Shown here: positions 36,735 through 47,324 of the stretch, one piece after another
Numbering within the stretch: position 1 is the stretch's first letter
How the letters are laid out: each line of letters opens with the position of its first letter
NCBI GenBank assembly: GCA_035513575.1
Contig: DATKBW010000040.1
Coordinates: 1-64,000, forward strand
Source of the DNA: JAHWKI01 sp035513575
GTDB lineage: Bacteria; Gemmatimonadota; Gemmatimonadetes; Longimicrobiales; RSA9
Length of the DNA: 64,000 nucleotides
Direction: 5' to 3'
Position numbers and translations under genes: made by a program
Notes under the pieces: generated by a model
The model's input: the letters and a program-made list of their open reading frames with translations, nothing else
The model's database searches: none
What the model was told of the DNA's origin: nothing

Positions 36735-38837
36735 ATGAAGACCATCGACCTTCCGGTCCGGGGCATGGATTGCGCCTCCTGCGCGGCGCACGTGCGGGAC
36801 GCGCTGGAGGGGGTCGAGGGCGTCGAGTCCGCCGACGTCCTCGTGGCGGCGGAGAAGGCGATCGTCACCTACGACGAGGCCCGCGCCGACCTGGCTCGGC
36901 TCGCCGACGCCGTGGCCGCCGCGGGGTATTCGGTCCCCGCCGACGCGCTGCCCGGGTCCGATGGCGCGGCCGGGCTGGCGGCCCGGCAGGCCGGGGCGCA
37001 GGCCTTCGGCCGCGGGGCGCTGGGCGTCACCGGCCTCGCGTTCGGCGCGGTCCTCCTGGTGGTGGTGGCGGGCGAATGGCTCGGGCTCTTCGAGGCGGCC
37101 ACCCACCGGATCCCGTTCGCCGTCGGCGTGGTCATCGTCGCGCTGGTGGGCTGGCCGGCGTTCGTCGGCGTGGTCCGGGCGGCGCTGCGCCGCCGCGTGA
37201 TCTCCCATACCCTCATGATGGTGGGCGTCCTGGCCGCGCTCGTGGTGGGCCAGTGGGTCACGGCGGCGGTGGTCGCCTTCTTCATGCGCGTCGGCGACTT
37301 CGTCGAGGGATTCACCCTGGGGAAGGGGCGCCGCGCCCTCCGCGACCTGGCGGCCCTCGCCCCCGCCACGGCGCGGGTGGAGCGGGGGGGCCGAGCGGAG
37401 GAGGTCCCGGTGGCCGAGGTCCGGGCCGGCGACGTCGTCGTGGTCCGGCCGGGGGAGCGGATCCCGGTGGACGGCGTCGTCGTGGACGGCGGGGCGTCCA
37501 TCGAGCAGGCGGCCATCACGGGTGAGGCGATGCCGGTGGACGCCGGCCCCGGGACGGAGGTCTTCGCCGCCACCATCGTTCGCGGCGGCGCGCTCCGGGT
37601 CCGGACTCGGCGGGTGGGCTCCGACGCGACGTTCGGCCGGATCCTCCGCATGGTGGAGGACGCCGAGGCGAACCGCGGGCGGGTGCAGAGCTTTGCCGAC
37701 CGGTTCTCCGGCTGGTACCTCCCCGTGGTCGGCGGGATCGCGCTGCTCACGTTCCTCATCCGGCGGGACCCCCTGGCGACTGCGGCGGTCCTGGTCGTCG
37801 CCTGCTCGTGCGCGTTCGCCATCGCCACTCCCGTGGCCATGCTCGCCACCATCGGCGCGGCGGCCCGGCGCGGGCTGCTGATCAAGGGCGGGGCGGCCAT
37901 CGAGGCGCTGGCCCGCGCCGACGTCATCCTGGTGGACAAGACCGGGACGTTCACCATCGGCCGCCCCGGCGTCCACGACGTGATCTCCCTCGACGGCTCC
38001 GGCCCGGATGAGGTCCTCCGGCTCGCGGCGTCCGCGGAGCGGGACTCGGAGCACCCGCTGGCCGCGGCGATCCGGGGCGAGGCCTCGCGACGGGGGATCG
38101 CGCTCGAGAGCCCGCTGGAGTTCCGGTCGCTCGAGGGGAGCGGCGTCGTCGCGACGGTGGCGGGCGCGGCGGTCGTGGTCGGCAGCGCCCGGGCGCTGGG
38201 GCTGGACACGCTTCCGCCCGAGGCCGCCCACCTCGCCGAGGAGGGCGCCACCACCGCCTTCGTCTCCCGCGGTGGCGAGCTGGTGGGGGTGATCGGGCTG
38301 CGGGACGAGGTCCGGCCCGAGGTCCCCGCGGCGGTGGCGGCGCTCCGGGAGATGGGCTTCGATTCCATCGAGCTCCTCACCGGGGACAACGAAGCGGCCG
38401 CGGCGCCGGTGGCCCGGGCGCTGGGTATCTCCTTCCGCGCGGGGCTGCTCCCCGAGGACAAGATCCAGGTGGTGGAGGCGCACCGGGCGAAGGGGCGGAC
38501 CGTGGTCATGATCGGCGACGGGGTGAACGACGCCCCGGCCCTCGCCCGCGCCGATGTCGGCATCGCCATGGGCGCGGCGGGGAGCGACCTGGCCCTGGAG
38601 GTGGCGCACGTCGCCCTCATGCGCGACGACTGGAGCCTGGTCCCCGACGCGTTCCGCACCGCCCGCAGGACCATGCGCGTGGTGAAGGGCAACTTCGGGC
38701 TGACCGGGATCTACAACGTCGTGGGGCTCGCGCTGGCGGCCGTGGGCATCCTCCCGCCCATCCTCGCCGCGGCCGCGCAGTCGGTGCCCGACCTGGGGAT
38801 CCTCGGCAACTCCGCGCGGCTGCTCCGGAGCCGCTGA
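36735..38837 (+). CDS. P1B-type metal-translocating ATPase with CSC membrane motif
   Basis: The 700-residue product pumps a metal cation with ATP. One N-terminal HMA domain has GMDCASC (Cys 13 and 16). An actuator domain with ITGEAMPVD follows, then the transport helix where the usual Cys-Pro-Cys is Cys357-Ser-Cys359 (VVACSCAFAIATP). The phosphorylation site is D401-K-T-G-T, the histidine motif is SEHPLA, and GDGVNDAPAL is the hinge. The Ser in place of the central Pro is unambiguous in the DNA (TGC TCG TGC). Metal specificity therefore cannot be assigned from the standard CPC classes. The end, AAAQSVPDLGILGNSARLL, has one transmembrane Asn, as in Zn/Cu pumps. ATG 36735. Confidence 0.9.
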   Translation: MKTIDLPVRGMDCASCAAHVRDALEGVEGVESADVLVAAEKAIVTYDEARADLARLADAVAAAGYSVPADALPGSDGAAGLAARQAGAQAFGRGALGVTGLAFGAVLLVVVAGEWLGLFEAATHRIPFAVGVVIVALVGWPAFVGVVRAALRRRVISHTLMMVGVLAALVVGQWVTAAVVAFFMRVGDFVEGFTLGKGRRALRDLAALAPATARVERGGRAEEVPVAEVRAGDVVVVRPGERIPVDGVVVDGGASIEQAAITGEAMPVDAGPGTEVFAATIVRGGALRVRTRRVGSDATFGRILRMVEDAEANRGRVQSFADRFSGWYLPVVGGIALLTFLIRRDPLATAAVLVVACSCAFAIATPVAMLATIGAAARRGLLIKGGAAIEALARADVILVDKTGTFTIGRPGVHDVISLDGSGPDEVLRLAASAERDSEHPLAAAIRGEASRRGIALESPLEFRSLEGSGVVATVAGAAVVVGSARALGLDTLPPEAAHLAEEGATTAFVSRGGELVGVIGLRDEVRPEVPAAVAALREMGFDSIELLTGDNEAAAAPVARALGISFRAGLLPEDKIQVVEAHRAKGRTVVMIGDGVNDAPALARADVGIAMGAAGSDLALEVAHVALMRDDWSLVPDAFRTARRTMRVVKGNFGLTGIYNVVGLALAAVGILPPILAAAAQSVPDLGILGNSARLLRSR

Positions 38838-38856
38838 GGACCGGGCCGCTCCTCGC

Positions 38857-40074
38857 TCACACCGGGAGGGCGGCCGGCTGGCTCAGGACCTCCTGGATGG
38901 ACGGGAGCGTCTCGGCGAGCTGGTCGCGCGTGATGACCAGCGGCGGCGCGAAGCGCACCACCTGATCGTGGGTCTCCTTCGCCAGGATTCCCCGCTCCTT
39001 GAGCGCTTCGCAATAGGGGCGCGCGGCCCCCGCGTCGTCACGGATGACGACGCCGATCAGCAGCCCGCGCCCCCGCACCTCCGCGACCACGGGGGAGTCC
39101 ATCGCCCGCAGCTCCTCCATGAACCACGCGCCCAGCTCGGCGGCGTTCTCCGCCAGCCGCTGGTCCACGATCACGTCGAGCGCCGCCAGTCCCACGGCGG
39201 CGGCCAGGGGGTTCCCGCCGAACGTGGAGCCGTGGCTGCCGGGCGTGAACACGTCCATGACCGCGGCGTCCGCCAGCATCGCGGAGACGGGATACAGCCC
39301 CCCGCCCAGCGCCTTGCCGACAATCACGACGTCCGGCCGCACACCCTCCCACTCCGACGCCAGGAGACGACCCGTCCGCCCCAGCCCGGTCTGGATCTCA
39401 TCGGCCACCAGGAGCGCGCCGTGGTCCCGGCAGAGCGCCGCGGCTCCCTGGAGGAACCCCTCCGGTGGCACCACCACCCCGGCCTCGCCCTGGATCGGCT
39501 CCACGAGCACCCCCACCGTCCGGCGCGACATCGCCGACCGGAGCGCCTCGAGGTCGCCATACGGCACGACGCGGAACCCGGGGGTGAACGGGCCGAACCC
39601 CTCGCGGTAGAGCGCCTCTGTGCTGAAGCTGATGATGGTCGTGGTCCGGCCGTGGAAGTTCCCCTCGAAGACGATGATCTCGCCCTCGCCATCGGGCACG
39701 CCTTTCACATCCCTGCCCCACTTCCGCACGGCCTTGACGGCCGTCTCCACCGCCTCCGCCCCGGAGTTCATGGGGAGCGCCTTCTCGTACCCCGTCAGCT
39801 CGCACAGCCGCTTCAGGAACGGCCCCATCCGGTCGTTGTGGAAGGCCCGTGACGTGAGGGCGAGGCGCTGCGCCTGATCCATCAGCGCGCTCACGATCCG
39901 GGGGTGGTTGTGGCCCTGGTTCAGCGCCGAGTACGCCGACAGCATGTCCACGTACCGATGCCCCTCCACGTCCCACACGTAGATGCCCTCCCCTCGCGTC
40001 AGCACCACCGGGAGGGGGTGGTAGTTGTGGGCGCTGTAGCGCTCGACTTCCGTGATGTGGTCCCGCGTCTTCAT
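38857..40074 (-). CDS. rocD: Ornithine--oxo-acid aminotransferase
   Basis: The 405-residue product transfers the delta-amino group of ornithine to 2-oxoglutarate, giving glutamate semialdehyde (arginine/ornithine breakdown or proline formation). SAHNYHPLPVVL and YVDMLSAYSALNQGHNHP near the N-terminus are specific to the ornithine aminotransferase branch rather than ArgD. LLVADEIQTGLGRTG binds the PLP ring (Asp), and IVGKALGGGLYPVSA holds the PLP lysine. The start ATG 40074 gives the family-typical short N-terminus. It is divergent from the membrane-protein operon at 40294. Confidence 0.92.
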   Translation of the reverse strand: MKTRDHITEVERYSAHNYHPLPVVLTRGEGIYVWDVEGHRYVDMLSAYSALNQGHNHPRIVSALMDQAQRLALTSRAFHNDRMGPFLKRLCELTGYEKALPMNSGAEAVETAVKAVRKWGRDVKGVPDGEGEIIVFEGNFHGRTTTIISFSTEALYREGFGPFTPGFRVVPYGDLEALRSAMSRRTVGVLVEPIQGEAGVVVPPEGFLQGAAALCRDHGALLVADEIQTGLGRTGRLLASEWEGVRPDVVIVGKALGGGLYPVSAMLADAAVMDVFTPGSHGSTFGGNPLAAAVGLAALDVIVDQRLAENAAELGAWFMEELRAMDSPVVAEVRGRGLLIGVVIRDDAGAARPYCEALKERGILAKETHDQVVRFAPPLVITRDQLAETLPSIQEVLSQPAALPV

Positions 40075-40214
40075 GAGTGCCGTCCGGGAGACGTGTGTGA
40101 TATCAGTCCATCCACAAACCTCCGCCAACCGGCGTCTCCGCGCAATCCGTGGGGCCCGTGGGCGGGACGCAGCGAGCGCTCCGACAGGGTCCCGTGTTCG
40201 CGGCACGGAGATGC

Positions 40215-40244
40215 TTGCGATTCCGGCGCGGGCGGTGCTATCCT
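40215..40244 (+). promoter_or_regulatory. Candidate sigma-70 promoter of the DUF4129-MoxR-DUF58 operon
   Basis: TTGCGA (40215-40220) and TATCCT (40239-40244) are separated by 18 bases, close to the housekeeping consensus, and end 50 bases before the first start codon of the plus-strand operon. No other -35/-10 pair in this 219-base divergent gap is as good. Confidence 0.4.
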
Positions 40245-40293
40245 CGCAGACCCTCCCCACACCATTCAACGCACCCCTTTTCCGGGATATCCA

Positions 40294-41187
40294 GTGACCC
40301 ATCCGAAGATGCGCCCCATGGGGGTCGGCGAGATCCTCGACCGCTCCTTCCAGGCGCTGCGGAGCGAGTTCGGAACGCTGATGGGCACCGCGCTGGTGGG
40401 CTTTTCGCCGCTGCTCATGATCTACATCATCGCCGGCGTCCCGTACGGCGCGGTGCCGGAGGAGGCCATCGTCGCGGGCCTCGGGCTCACGCTGCTCGTG
40501 CTCGCCGCCGCGATGATCGTGGGTGCGGCGGCGGTGTGGGCCGGGCTGACGCATCAGATCGACCAGGCCGCGAGAGGCCGGTCGGTGACCGTCACGGAGG
40601 GCCTGAAGACGGGACTCGGCGCGCTGTTCCGCCTGGTGGGAGCCATGATCCTGGTGTACCTGGCCCTGTTGGGCCTGATCCTGCCGGTCGCGCTGATCGC
40701 CGGCTTCATCGCCGCGATCGGCGGAGCGGCGCCGGGGGCGGGCGGCGTGATCCTGACGATCCTGGCCATCGCCATACCGGGAGGGATCGCGCTGGTCGTG
40801 TGGTCGGCGCTGGCCTTCCTGATCCTGCCCGCGCTGGTGATCGAGAAGCGTGGTCCGATCCAGGCCCTGCGCCGGGCGAACGAGCTGGCGAAAGGGGGGC
40901 GGGTGCGGGTCTTCGTCACCGCGGTGCTGGCCTGGCTGGTGGTGGTCCTGCCCACCCTCGGCCTGCCCTTCCTGCTGGGCGCCGGTGCCCTGATTTGGGA
41001 CCCGCAGGCGGCGGGTGAGATGGGAGCCTTCCAGCTCTACGCGTACCAGGGGCTGACCTTCGGACTCAGCGCGCTCACGACGCCGTTCCTGGCCGCGACC
41101 ATGGTCTACACCTACTACGATCGCCGCGTACGCAGGGAAGGCTACGGCGTGGATCCGGGGTCCGCCTCGGTTCCCGTCACGGCCTAG
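40294..41187 (+). CDS. Multi-helix membrane protein (GlpQ-membrane-domain-like)
   Basis: The 297-residue product has about six hydrophobic helices (near residues 30-50, 60-85, 115-145, 150-185, 210-235, 255-280) and a first cytoplasmic segment MRPMGVGEILDRSFQALRSEF. That segment is the conserved start of DUF7544/glycerophosphodiesterase-membrane-domain-like proteins. The basic loop EKRGPIQALRRANELAKG lies between helices. Two starts are possible, GTG 40294 and ATG 40309; the first is given because GGGA lies upstream of it. Probably the first gene of the operon 40294-45265, 37 bases before the DUF4129 gene. The function is unknown. Confidence 0.75.
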   Translation: MTHPKMRPMGVGEILDRSFQALRSEFGTLMGTALVGFSPLLMIYIIAGVPYGAVPEEAIVAGLGLTLLVLAAAMIVGAAAVWAGLTHQIDQAARGRSVTVTEGLKTGLGALFRLVGAMILVYLALLGLILPVALIAGFIAAIGGAAPGAGGVILTILAIAIPGGIALVVWSALAFLILPALVIEKRGPIQALRRANELAKGGRVRVFVTAVLAWLVVVLPTLGLPFLLGAGALIWDPQAAGEMGAFQLYAYQGLTFGLSALTTPFLAATMVYTYYDRRVRREGYGVDPGSASVPVTA

Positions 41188-41224
41188 CCGCGCGCCGGGC
41201 GGCGACGCGGCCGGAGCGCTGACG

Positions 41225-41887
41225 ATGCCGCAGGGGGCGCCGACGAGGCACGGGATCACCGCGGATGAGGTGGACGCCGCGCTCGCGGAGATCCTGGCCC
41301 GGCCGGAGTTCGCCCCGGCCGAGCCGCCCCTCCTCTTCCGCTGGATCGGCGCGGCGCTCGGGTGGATCGGAGAACGCCTCTCCCCGCTCCTCCGCCGGCT
41401 CGTGCCGGACGTGGACTTCAGCGGTCCGGGGTGGGAGGCGTTCGGGTACGCCCTCCTCGGCCTGGGCGGACTGCTCGGCCTCGCGCTCCTCTCCTACCTC
41501 GCCTACCTCGCGGCGCGGGCGATCCGCCGGCGGCGGAGGCCTGCCGGCCGTGCAGCGGCAGCCGGCGCCGGCGCACCCGCCACCGCCGCGGACTGGGATG
41601 CGCTGGCCCGCGCGGCCGCCGCCCGCGAGGACTGGCGCGCCGCGGCCATGGCGATGTACCAGTCGGTTCTCCTGCGCCTGGCCGGGGCGGGGGCGCTGAC
41701 GCTGGACCGGGCGAAGACACCGGGCGACTACCGCCGGGACATCCGAAGCGGCGACCGGGAGCTGGCCGCGCGGTTCGAGGCGTTCCTCCACCGCTTCGAG
41801 CAGCTGGCCTACGGCGCCGGGGCCCCGCACCCCGACCACTACGGCCGCCTCATCGACTCCGCAGCCCTGCTCGGGTCCCATGGCTGA
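41225..41887 (+). CDS. DUF4129 membrane protein
   Basis: The 220-residue product has a cytoplasmic or exposed N-terminal helix region (residues 1-75), one membrane helix (YALLGLGGLLGLALLSYLAYLAA), an Arg-rich linker, and the C-terminal DUF4129 domain. In that domain DWRAAAMAMYQSVLLRL, LTLDRAKTPGDYRRDI and FEQLAYGAGAPHPDHY are the conserved stretches. DUF4129 genes habitually lie with MoxR ATPase, DUF58 and DUF4350 genes, as here. Its end overlaps the next gene by eight bases. Confidence 0.85.
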   Translation: MPQGAPTRHGITADEVDAALAEILARPEFAPAEPPLLFRWIGAALGWIGERLSPLLRRLVPDVDFSGPGWEAFGYALLGLGGLLGLALLSYLAYLAARAIRRRRRPAGRAAAAGAGAPATAADWDALARAAAAREDWRAAAMAMYQSVLLRLAGAGALTLDRAKTPGDYRRDIRSGDRELAARFEAFLHRFEQLAYGAGAPHPDHYGRLIDSAALLGSHG

Positions 41888-43024
41888 CCGCCGCCGGGAC
41901 TGGATTCCATTCGCCATCGGCCTGGGCGCCACCCTGGCCGTCATCCTCCTGCTGATGGTGCCCGGCCGACGCGTGCCGCTGGACCAGCGGCTGACCACGA
42001 TGCGGACCAGCCCCGACGGCGCCGCCGCCCTGTACGAGCTCCTGGTCGCCCTGGACATCCCGGTGGAACGCCGCATGACCCCGCTGGATGGGATCACGCC
42101 CATCGGCGGCGCCCTGGCGCTCCTCGCCCCCACGCAGCCACTGGACCCGGCAGAGCGGGATTCGCTCGTCCGGTGGGTCGAGCGCGGGGGCACGCTGATC
42201 GCCGCGCTGGCGTACGGGGACCCGCTCCTCCGGCGGCTCGGACTGGCGCCGGAGTTCGTCGGCGCGGGCGGGGGGAGTGCGCGGTCGGTCCCGGATCGCC
42301 TGACGGAGGGCGTGGACTCGGTGGGCTCGGTCTTCTACGTGCTCGACGTGGCCGACACGACGGCGCTGATCGCCATCGAGCCCCTCGTGGTGGCCGGAGA
42401 CGACGACCGGATCGTGGCCCTGCGGGCCCGCCTCGGGCGGGGCACCGTCGTGCTCCTCAGCGACCATCGGATCCTCTCCAACGGCCGACTGCGGGCCGCG
42501 GGCGCCGCCCCGATCTTCGCCCGGGCGGCCGCGGAGGCCGCCCGGGCGGGGCACCCCCTGGTGTTCGACGAGTACCACCACGGTTACCGGGGCGGGACGC
42601 CCACGGGTGCGTTCTTCGACTTCCTCTTCGGCGCGCCGGCGGGGTGGCTCTTCCTCCAGCTCGCGCTGGTGGCGGCGCTGGCGGCGCTGCCGGCGGCGGT
42701 GCGCTTCGGCGCGCCGGTCGCGGCGGCCGCGGCCCCGCGCCGGTCCCCGCTCGAGCACGTGGCGGCGCTGGGTGAGGTGTATCGGCAGGCGCGCGCGGCG
42801 GACCTCGCCCGTCGCCGGCTCCTGGTGGGGTTCGCCCGGCGCCTGGGCCGGGAGCGTCCCCCCGCGGGTGGCGAGGTCGCGTTCCTGGATCGGGTCGGAC
42901 GGGGCGCGCCGGGCGGCGCCGACGCCGTCGCGGCCGTGTCGCGGGCGTGGCGGCAGCGGCTGCCGGTGAGGGAGCTGGCGGAGCGGATCGATGAAGCACT
43001 CAACCGACTGAACAGGACGGCGTG

Positions 43025-43025
<1 letters not shown>
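41880..43025 (+). CDS. DUF4350-domain membrane protein
   Basis: The 381-residue product has an N-terminal helix (DWIPFAIGLGATLAVILLLMVPG), then a GATase1-like DUF4350 domain (TSPDGAAALYELLVALDIPVERR, ALLAPTQPLDPAERDSLVRWVERGGTLI, VFDEYHHGY), and a second membrane helix (GWLFLQLALVAALAALPAAV) before a cytoplasmic helical tail. It belongs to the MoxR/DUF58 module and overlaps both neighbours. The role in that module is not established. DUF4350 usually acts with DUF4129 and the MoxR ATPase. Confidence 0.85.
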
Positions 43026-43984
<959 letters not shown>

Positions 43985-45265
43985 ATGATGCCCCTCCCCT
44001 CCCGCCGCCTGCTCGCCCTGCTGGCCGCCGCGTCGCTCCTGTTCCTGTGGTCGGCCGGCGTCGCGCTGCTCCTCGACCTCGCCCTGCTCGCCGCCGCTCT
44101 CCTGGACGCGAGCCGGGCCACCACCCTCGACGTGAGCCGCGGACTGCCCACCCAGCTCTCCCTCGGCGAGCGCGGCACCGCCCGGCTCACGCTGCTCGCG
44201 GCCGCCGGCCGGACGGCGCGCGCCCGGGTCACCGATGACCTTCCCCCCGGCGTCACGCGCCTCGACGAGGACGCGTGGGAGCGGGACGTCGCGGGACGGG
44301 CCGAGATCGTCTACCGGTTCCGACCCGGCTCCCGCGGGATCCACGTCTTCGGGGATGTCCACGTCCGGGTGCTCGGCCCGTGGCGCCTCGCGTGGCGGCT
44401 GCGGCGGTTGGCGCGCCGGGACCAGGTCCTGGTGCTGCCCGGGCTCGCCGCGCTGCGGCGGCTCCGGGCCCTCGGGATCCGCGAGCGGCTCCGGCGGGCG
44501 GGGCTCCGCAACGTGCGGCAGCGCGGGGAGGGCCGGTCCTTCGAGAGCCTCCGGGAATACGTCCCCGGCGACGACCCGCGCACCATGGACTGGAAGGCGA
44601 GCGCCCATCGGGGCGGGCTCATGGTCCGGCAGTACGAGGCGGAGCGGAGCCAGAACGTGGTCCTGGCGCTCGATGCGGGACGCATGATGCTCGAGCGCAT
44701 CGGCGACCTGGAGCGGCTGGATCACGCCATGTCCGCCGCCCTCCAGCTCGCCGACGTGGCCAGTCTCCAGGGCGATCGCGTCGGCCTCTTCGCCTTCGCC
44801 GACGAGGTCCTGGCCTACCTCCCGCCCCGGCGCGCGCCGGTGTCCGAGCTGGCCGGCGCCATGGCCCGCATCCACGGCCGGATGGTCGAGCCGAACTACC
44901 CCCTCGCCTTCAGCCTCCTGCGCCGGCGACTCGGGCGACGCACCCTCGTCATCGTGCTCACCGACCTGATCGACGCGACCGCCTCCCACGCGCTCCTGGC
45001 CCAGCTCGCCCGGTCGGCGCGGCGGCACCTGGTCCTCACCGTCGCGCTGCGGAACCCCGCGCTCGACGCGTGGGCCCGCCACCCCCTCGACACCGACGCC
45101 GGCGCCTATCGCCGGGCGGCGGCGGAGGAGATGCTGGAGGCCCGCGCGGTGGCCCTGGCCCGCATGCGCCGCGCGGGCGTCGAGGGGCTGGACGTCGAGC
45201 CGTCGCGGGCCGTGGCCGAAATGGTCGAGCGTTACCTGGAGATCAAGTACCGGGGGCGGCTGTGA
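43985..45265 (+). CDS. DUF58 (VWA-like) membrane protein
   Basis: The 426-residue product has two close membrane helices at the N-terminus (residues 8-45), a beta domain, and the DUF58 core RSFESLREYVPGDDPRTMDWKASAHRG (about residues 180-206). A von-Willebrand-A-like domain follows, with VVLALDAGRMM in place of the D-x-S-x-S metal site (D-A-G-R, so the MIDAS is incomplete). It is the natural partner of the MoxR ATPase directly upstream. The last 23 bases overlap the end of the convergent RDD-SpoIIM gene. Confidence 0.9.
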   Translation: MMPLPSRRLLALLAAASLLFLWSAGVALLLDLALLAAALLDASRATTLDVSRGLPTQLSLGERGTARLTLLAAAGRTARARVTDDLPPGVTRLDEDAWERDVAGRAEIVYRFRPGSRGIHVFGDVHVRVLGPWRLAWRLRRLARRDQVLVLPGLAALRRLRALGIRERLRRAGLRNVRQRGEGRSFESLREYVPGDDPRTMDWKASAHRGGLMVRQYEAERSQNVVLALDAGRMMLERIGDLERLDHAMSAALQLADVASLQGDRVGLFAFADEVLAYLPPRRAPVSELAGAMARIHGRMVEPNYPLAFSLLRRRLGRRTLVIVLTDLIDATASHALLAQLARSARRHLVLTVALRNPALDAWARHPLDTDAGAYRRAAAEEMLEARAVALARMRRAGVEGLDVEPSRAVAEMVERYLEIKYRGRL

Positions 45266-47045
45266 CGTCCGGCGCGGGGTCCGCTTCGGGGGCCCGCCCG
45301 CCCGCCACCAGGTAGGCCAGGACCCCGGCCGCGACGGCGCCCGCGATCACCAGCTTGGCCCCCGGATGGATGCGCGCGGGCGAGACGAACCCTTCCACGA
45401 GCCCGGCCAGGACGAGGAGGAGCGTGGTCCCGGCGAGGAGCGACACGGCCTCCCTGGCCCGCTCCGCCAGCGCATCCGTGCGCCTGCGCCGGCCGGGGTG
45501 GATCAGCGCGCTGCCGAGCAGGAGCCCCGCGGCCCCGGCGATGCAGATGGCGGTGAGCTCGATGACGCCGTGGGGCGCCACGAACTGCCACAGCACCGCC
45601 CCGGCCCCCTCGTTGTGGAAGAGCCCGGTCACGGCGCCGAGGCTGATGCCGTTCACCACGAGGAGGAGCGCCGTTCCGATCCCCGCCAGGATGCCACCCG
45701 CGAAGGCGAAGAACGTGACCTGCACGTTGTTCGCGATGATCCCGGATGACATGACGGGCATGAACACTTCCGGGACGTCCACGTAGCCGCCTCCCTGCCG
45801 GGCCCGCTCCGGCGCCGTCCGTGCCCGCTCCAGCATGCCGTGGGGGAGGAGCTCCCGGGCCAGCGCGGGGTCCTGGCGGACGGCGGTGAACACCCCGATC
45901 GCCGGGAGGAAGAGCAGCAGAGCGGCGAGGGCGACGTACCGCCGGCGGGCACGGACCAGGGACGGAAAGCCGTGCCGCAGCCAGCCCAGGAGCCCGCGCC
46001 ACGACCGGCTGGTCGGGCGATAGAGGAGGTTGTGCCCCGCGCCGACCCACCGCTCGAGGGAGAACACCAGCGGCCACGCGGCCCCGTACGTCCGGGCCCG
46101 TGCCAGGTCCGCCGCCGTGGCCCGGTAGAGCGCGGCGAATCGCTCCAGCTGCCGGGGGGAAAGGTCGTCGAGCCCGCGGCGACCCGCCCGCTCCACCAGC
46201 GTGCGGTACTCGATCCAGTCCCGCGCCTGCGCGCGGGCCAGCCCCACCGCCAGGGGAGACGACGTCGGGCCCGCCGCCACCCCGCGCCGACCCGACTCGT
46301 CCTCCCACAACCCCACGAGACGCTCCTCCTCCGCCCCGGCCCCCATCGACGGCGGCAGGTGATCGGCCAGGGCCGCCGTCAGCCGCGCCACCAGGCCGGC
46401 CCGCGCCTCCTTCCCCAGCTCGCCCCGCCCGGTGGCGAACCGGTCCAGCGCCTCGAAGGCCTCGTCCGGGAGCCGCGGCCGCTCCTCCGCCGGGGCGCGG
46501 ACCATCCGCTCCAGCTCCTCCTTCGTCAGCTCCGACGCGCCCCGGTCCCGGATCACCAGCGTCCCCGCCGCCAGGTCCCCCAGCCGCTGCGTTCGCGGGT
46601 GCAGCATCATCACCGCCCCGCCGACCATCCACGTGAACGCCGGCTGCGCGTCGATCACGCGGAGCAGGTTGCGGATCGCGGCGCCCCGAACGGTCAGCGG
46701 GTGGCCGCCGTCGTGAATCACCCGGACCCCGGCCCACCGCTTCCCGGGCGTACGCCCGTTGTGGTAGCCCTCCCAGTAGACGAAATAGCCCCAGAGCAGG
46801 GTGAAGCCCAGCAGCAGCGCTGCGGCCAGGGTCCAGCCGCCCGCGAGGGGGGAGAGATCGACGGTGTAGCCGAGCCACAGGAGGAGCAGGAGCAGCACCA
46901 GGAGGGAAGTCCCGATGACCACCCCGTCCAGCACCAGCGCGGTGAAGCGCGACCCCAGGTCCGCGATCTCGAATCCCAGGTCGACCTGCTCCGGGGTCTC
47001 GACGCGGTGGGTGCGGATCGGGTCCATCGTGCGCGACGTGGTCAT
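45243..47045 (-). CDS. Fusion of RDD-family and SpoIIM-like (DUF95) membrane domains
   Basis: In the 600-residue product, residues about 25-170 are an RDD domain (GSRFTALVLDGVVIG with R and D, and YHNGRTPGKRWAGVRV). A soluble helical linker (about 175-330) follows. Residues about 330-600 are a stage II sporulation protein M-like domain (ARTYGAAWPLVFSLERWVGAG, NNVQVTFFAFAGGILAGIGT, AVLWQFVAPHGVIELTAI). RDD and SpoIIM-like proteins are usually separate genes beside MoxR/DUF58 clusters; here they are one protein. 'SpoIIM' is a fold name and does not imply sporulation. The start ATG 47045 places a short cytoplasmic segment before the RDD helices. Confidence 0.88.
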   Translation of the reverse strand: MTTSRTMDPIRTHRVETPEQVDLGFEIADLGSRFTALVLDGVVIGTSLLVLLLLLLWLGYTVDLSPLAGGWTLAAALLLGFTLLWGYFVYWEGYHNGRTPGKRWAGVRVIHDGGHPLTVRGAAIRNLLRVIDAQPAFTWMVGGAVMMLHPRTQRLGDLAAGTLVIRDRGASELTKEELERMVRAPAEERPRLPDEAFEALDRFATGRGELGKEARAGLVARLTAALADHLPPSMGAGAEEERLVGLWEDESGRRGVAAGPTSSPLAVGLARAQARDWIEYRTLVERAGRRGLDDLSPRQLERFAALYRATAADLARARTYGAAWPLVFSLERWVGAGHNLLYRPTSRSWRGLLGWLRHGFPSLVRARRRYVALAALLLFLPAIGVFTAVRQDPALARELLPHGMLERARTAPERARQGGGYVDVPEVFMPVMSSGIIANNVQVTFFAFAGGILAGIGTALLLVVNGISLGAVTGLFHNEGAGAVLWQFVAPHGVIELTAICIAGAAGLLLGSALIHPGRRRRTDALAERAREAVSLLAGTTLLLVLAGLVEGFVSPARIHPGAKLVIAGAVAAGVLAYLVAGGRAPEADPAPDVTAAPGT

Positions 47046-47324
47046 GTGAGTCCGCCCAAGCTACAGGCGCCGCGGCCGGCGCGGCAATCCAGGCTTGCAG
47101 AGTCGCCTGCCGCCGCCCATTTTGGCTGAAACCAGAGCGGATCCCGCCCACCGAACCCCCTTTCCGGGCTTGCGGATCCGCGGGCGCGAGCTGCACCACG
47201 CGCCCGACTTTTCAGACGACATTGGTGACGGCCACCATCCCGCGGTTTCCAGTCCGGCGAACCGCTCGGGCCGGACACTGTCACGTGATCGCGCCGAAAC
47301 ATTCAACCCAAACAGGACGTCCCC
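47046..47324. other. Divergent intergenic region before the sigma-54 activator
   Basis: These 279 bases separate the RDD-SpoIIM gene from the activator gene and contain no gene. An AGGA lies ten bases before the GTG start of the activator. No convincing -24/-12 or -35/-10 element was found; a single GCGAA word is present near 47265. Confidence 0.4.

Noticed and set aside
47046..47324. Possible second sigma-54 promoter before the activator gene
   Set aside because: No GG-N10-GC element with the flanking consensus bases was found in this gap.
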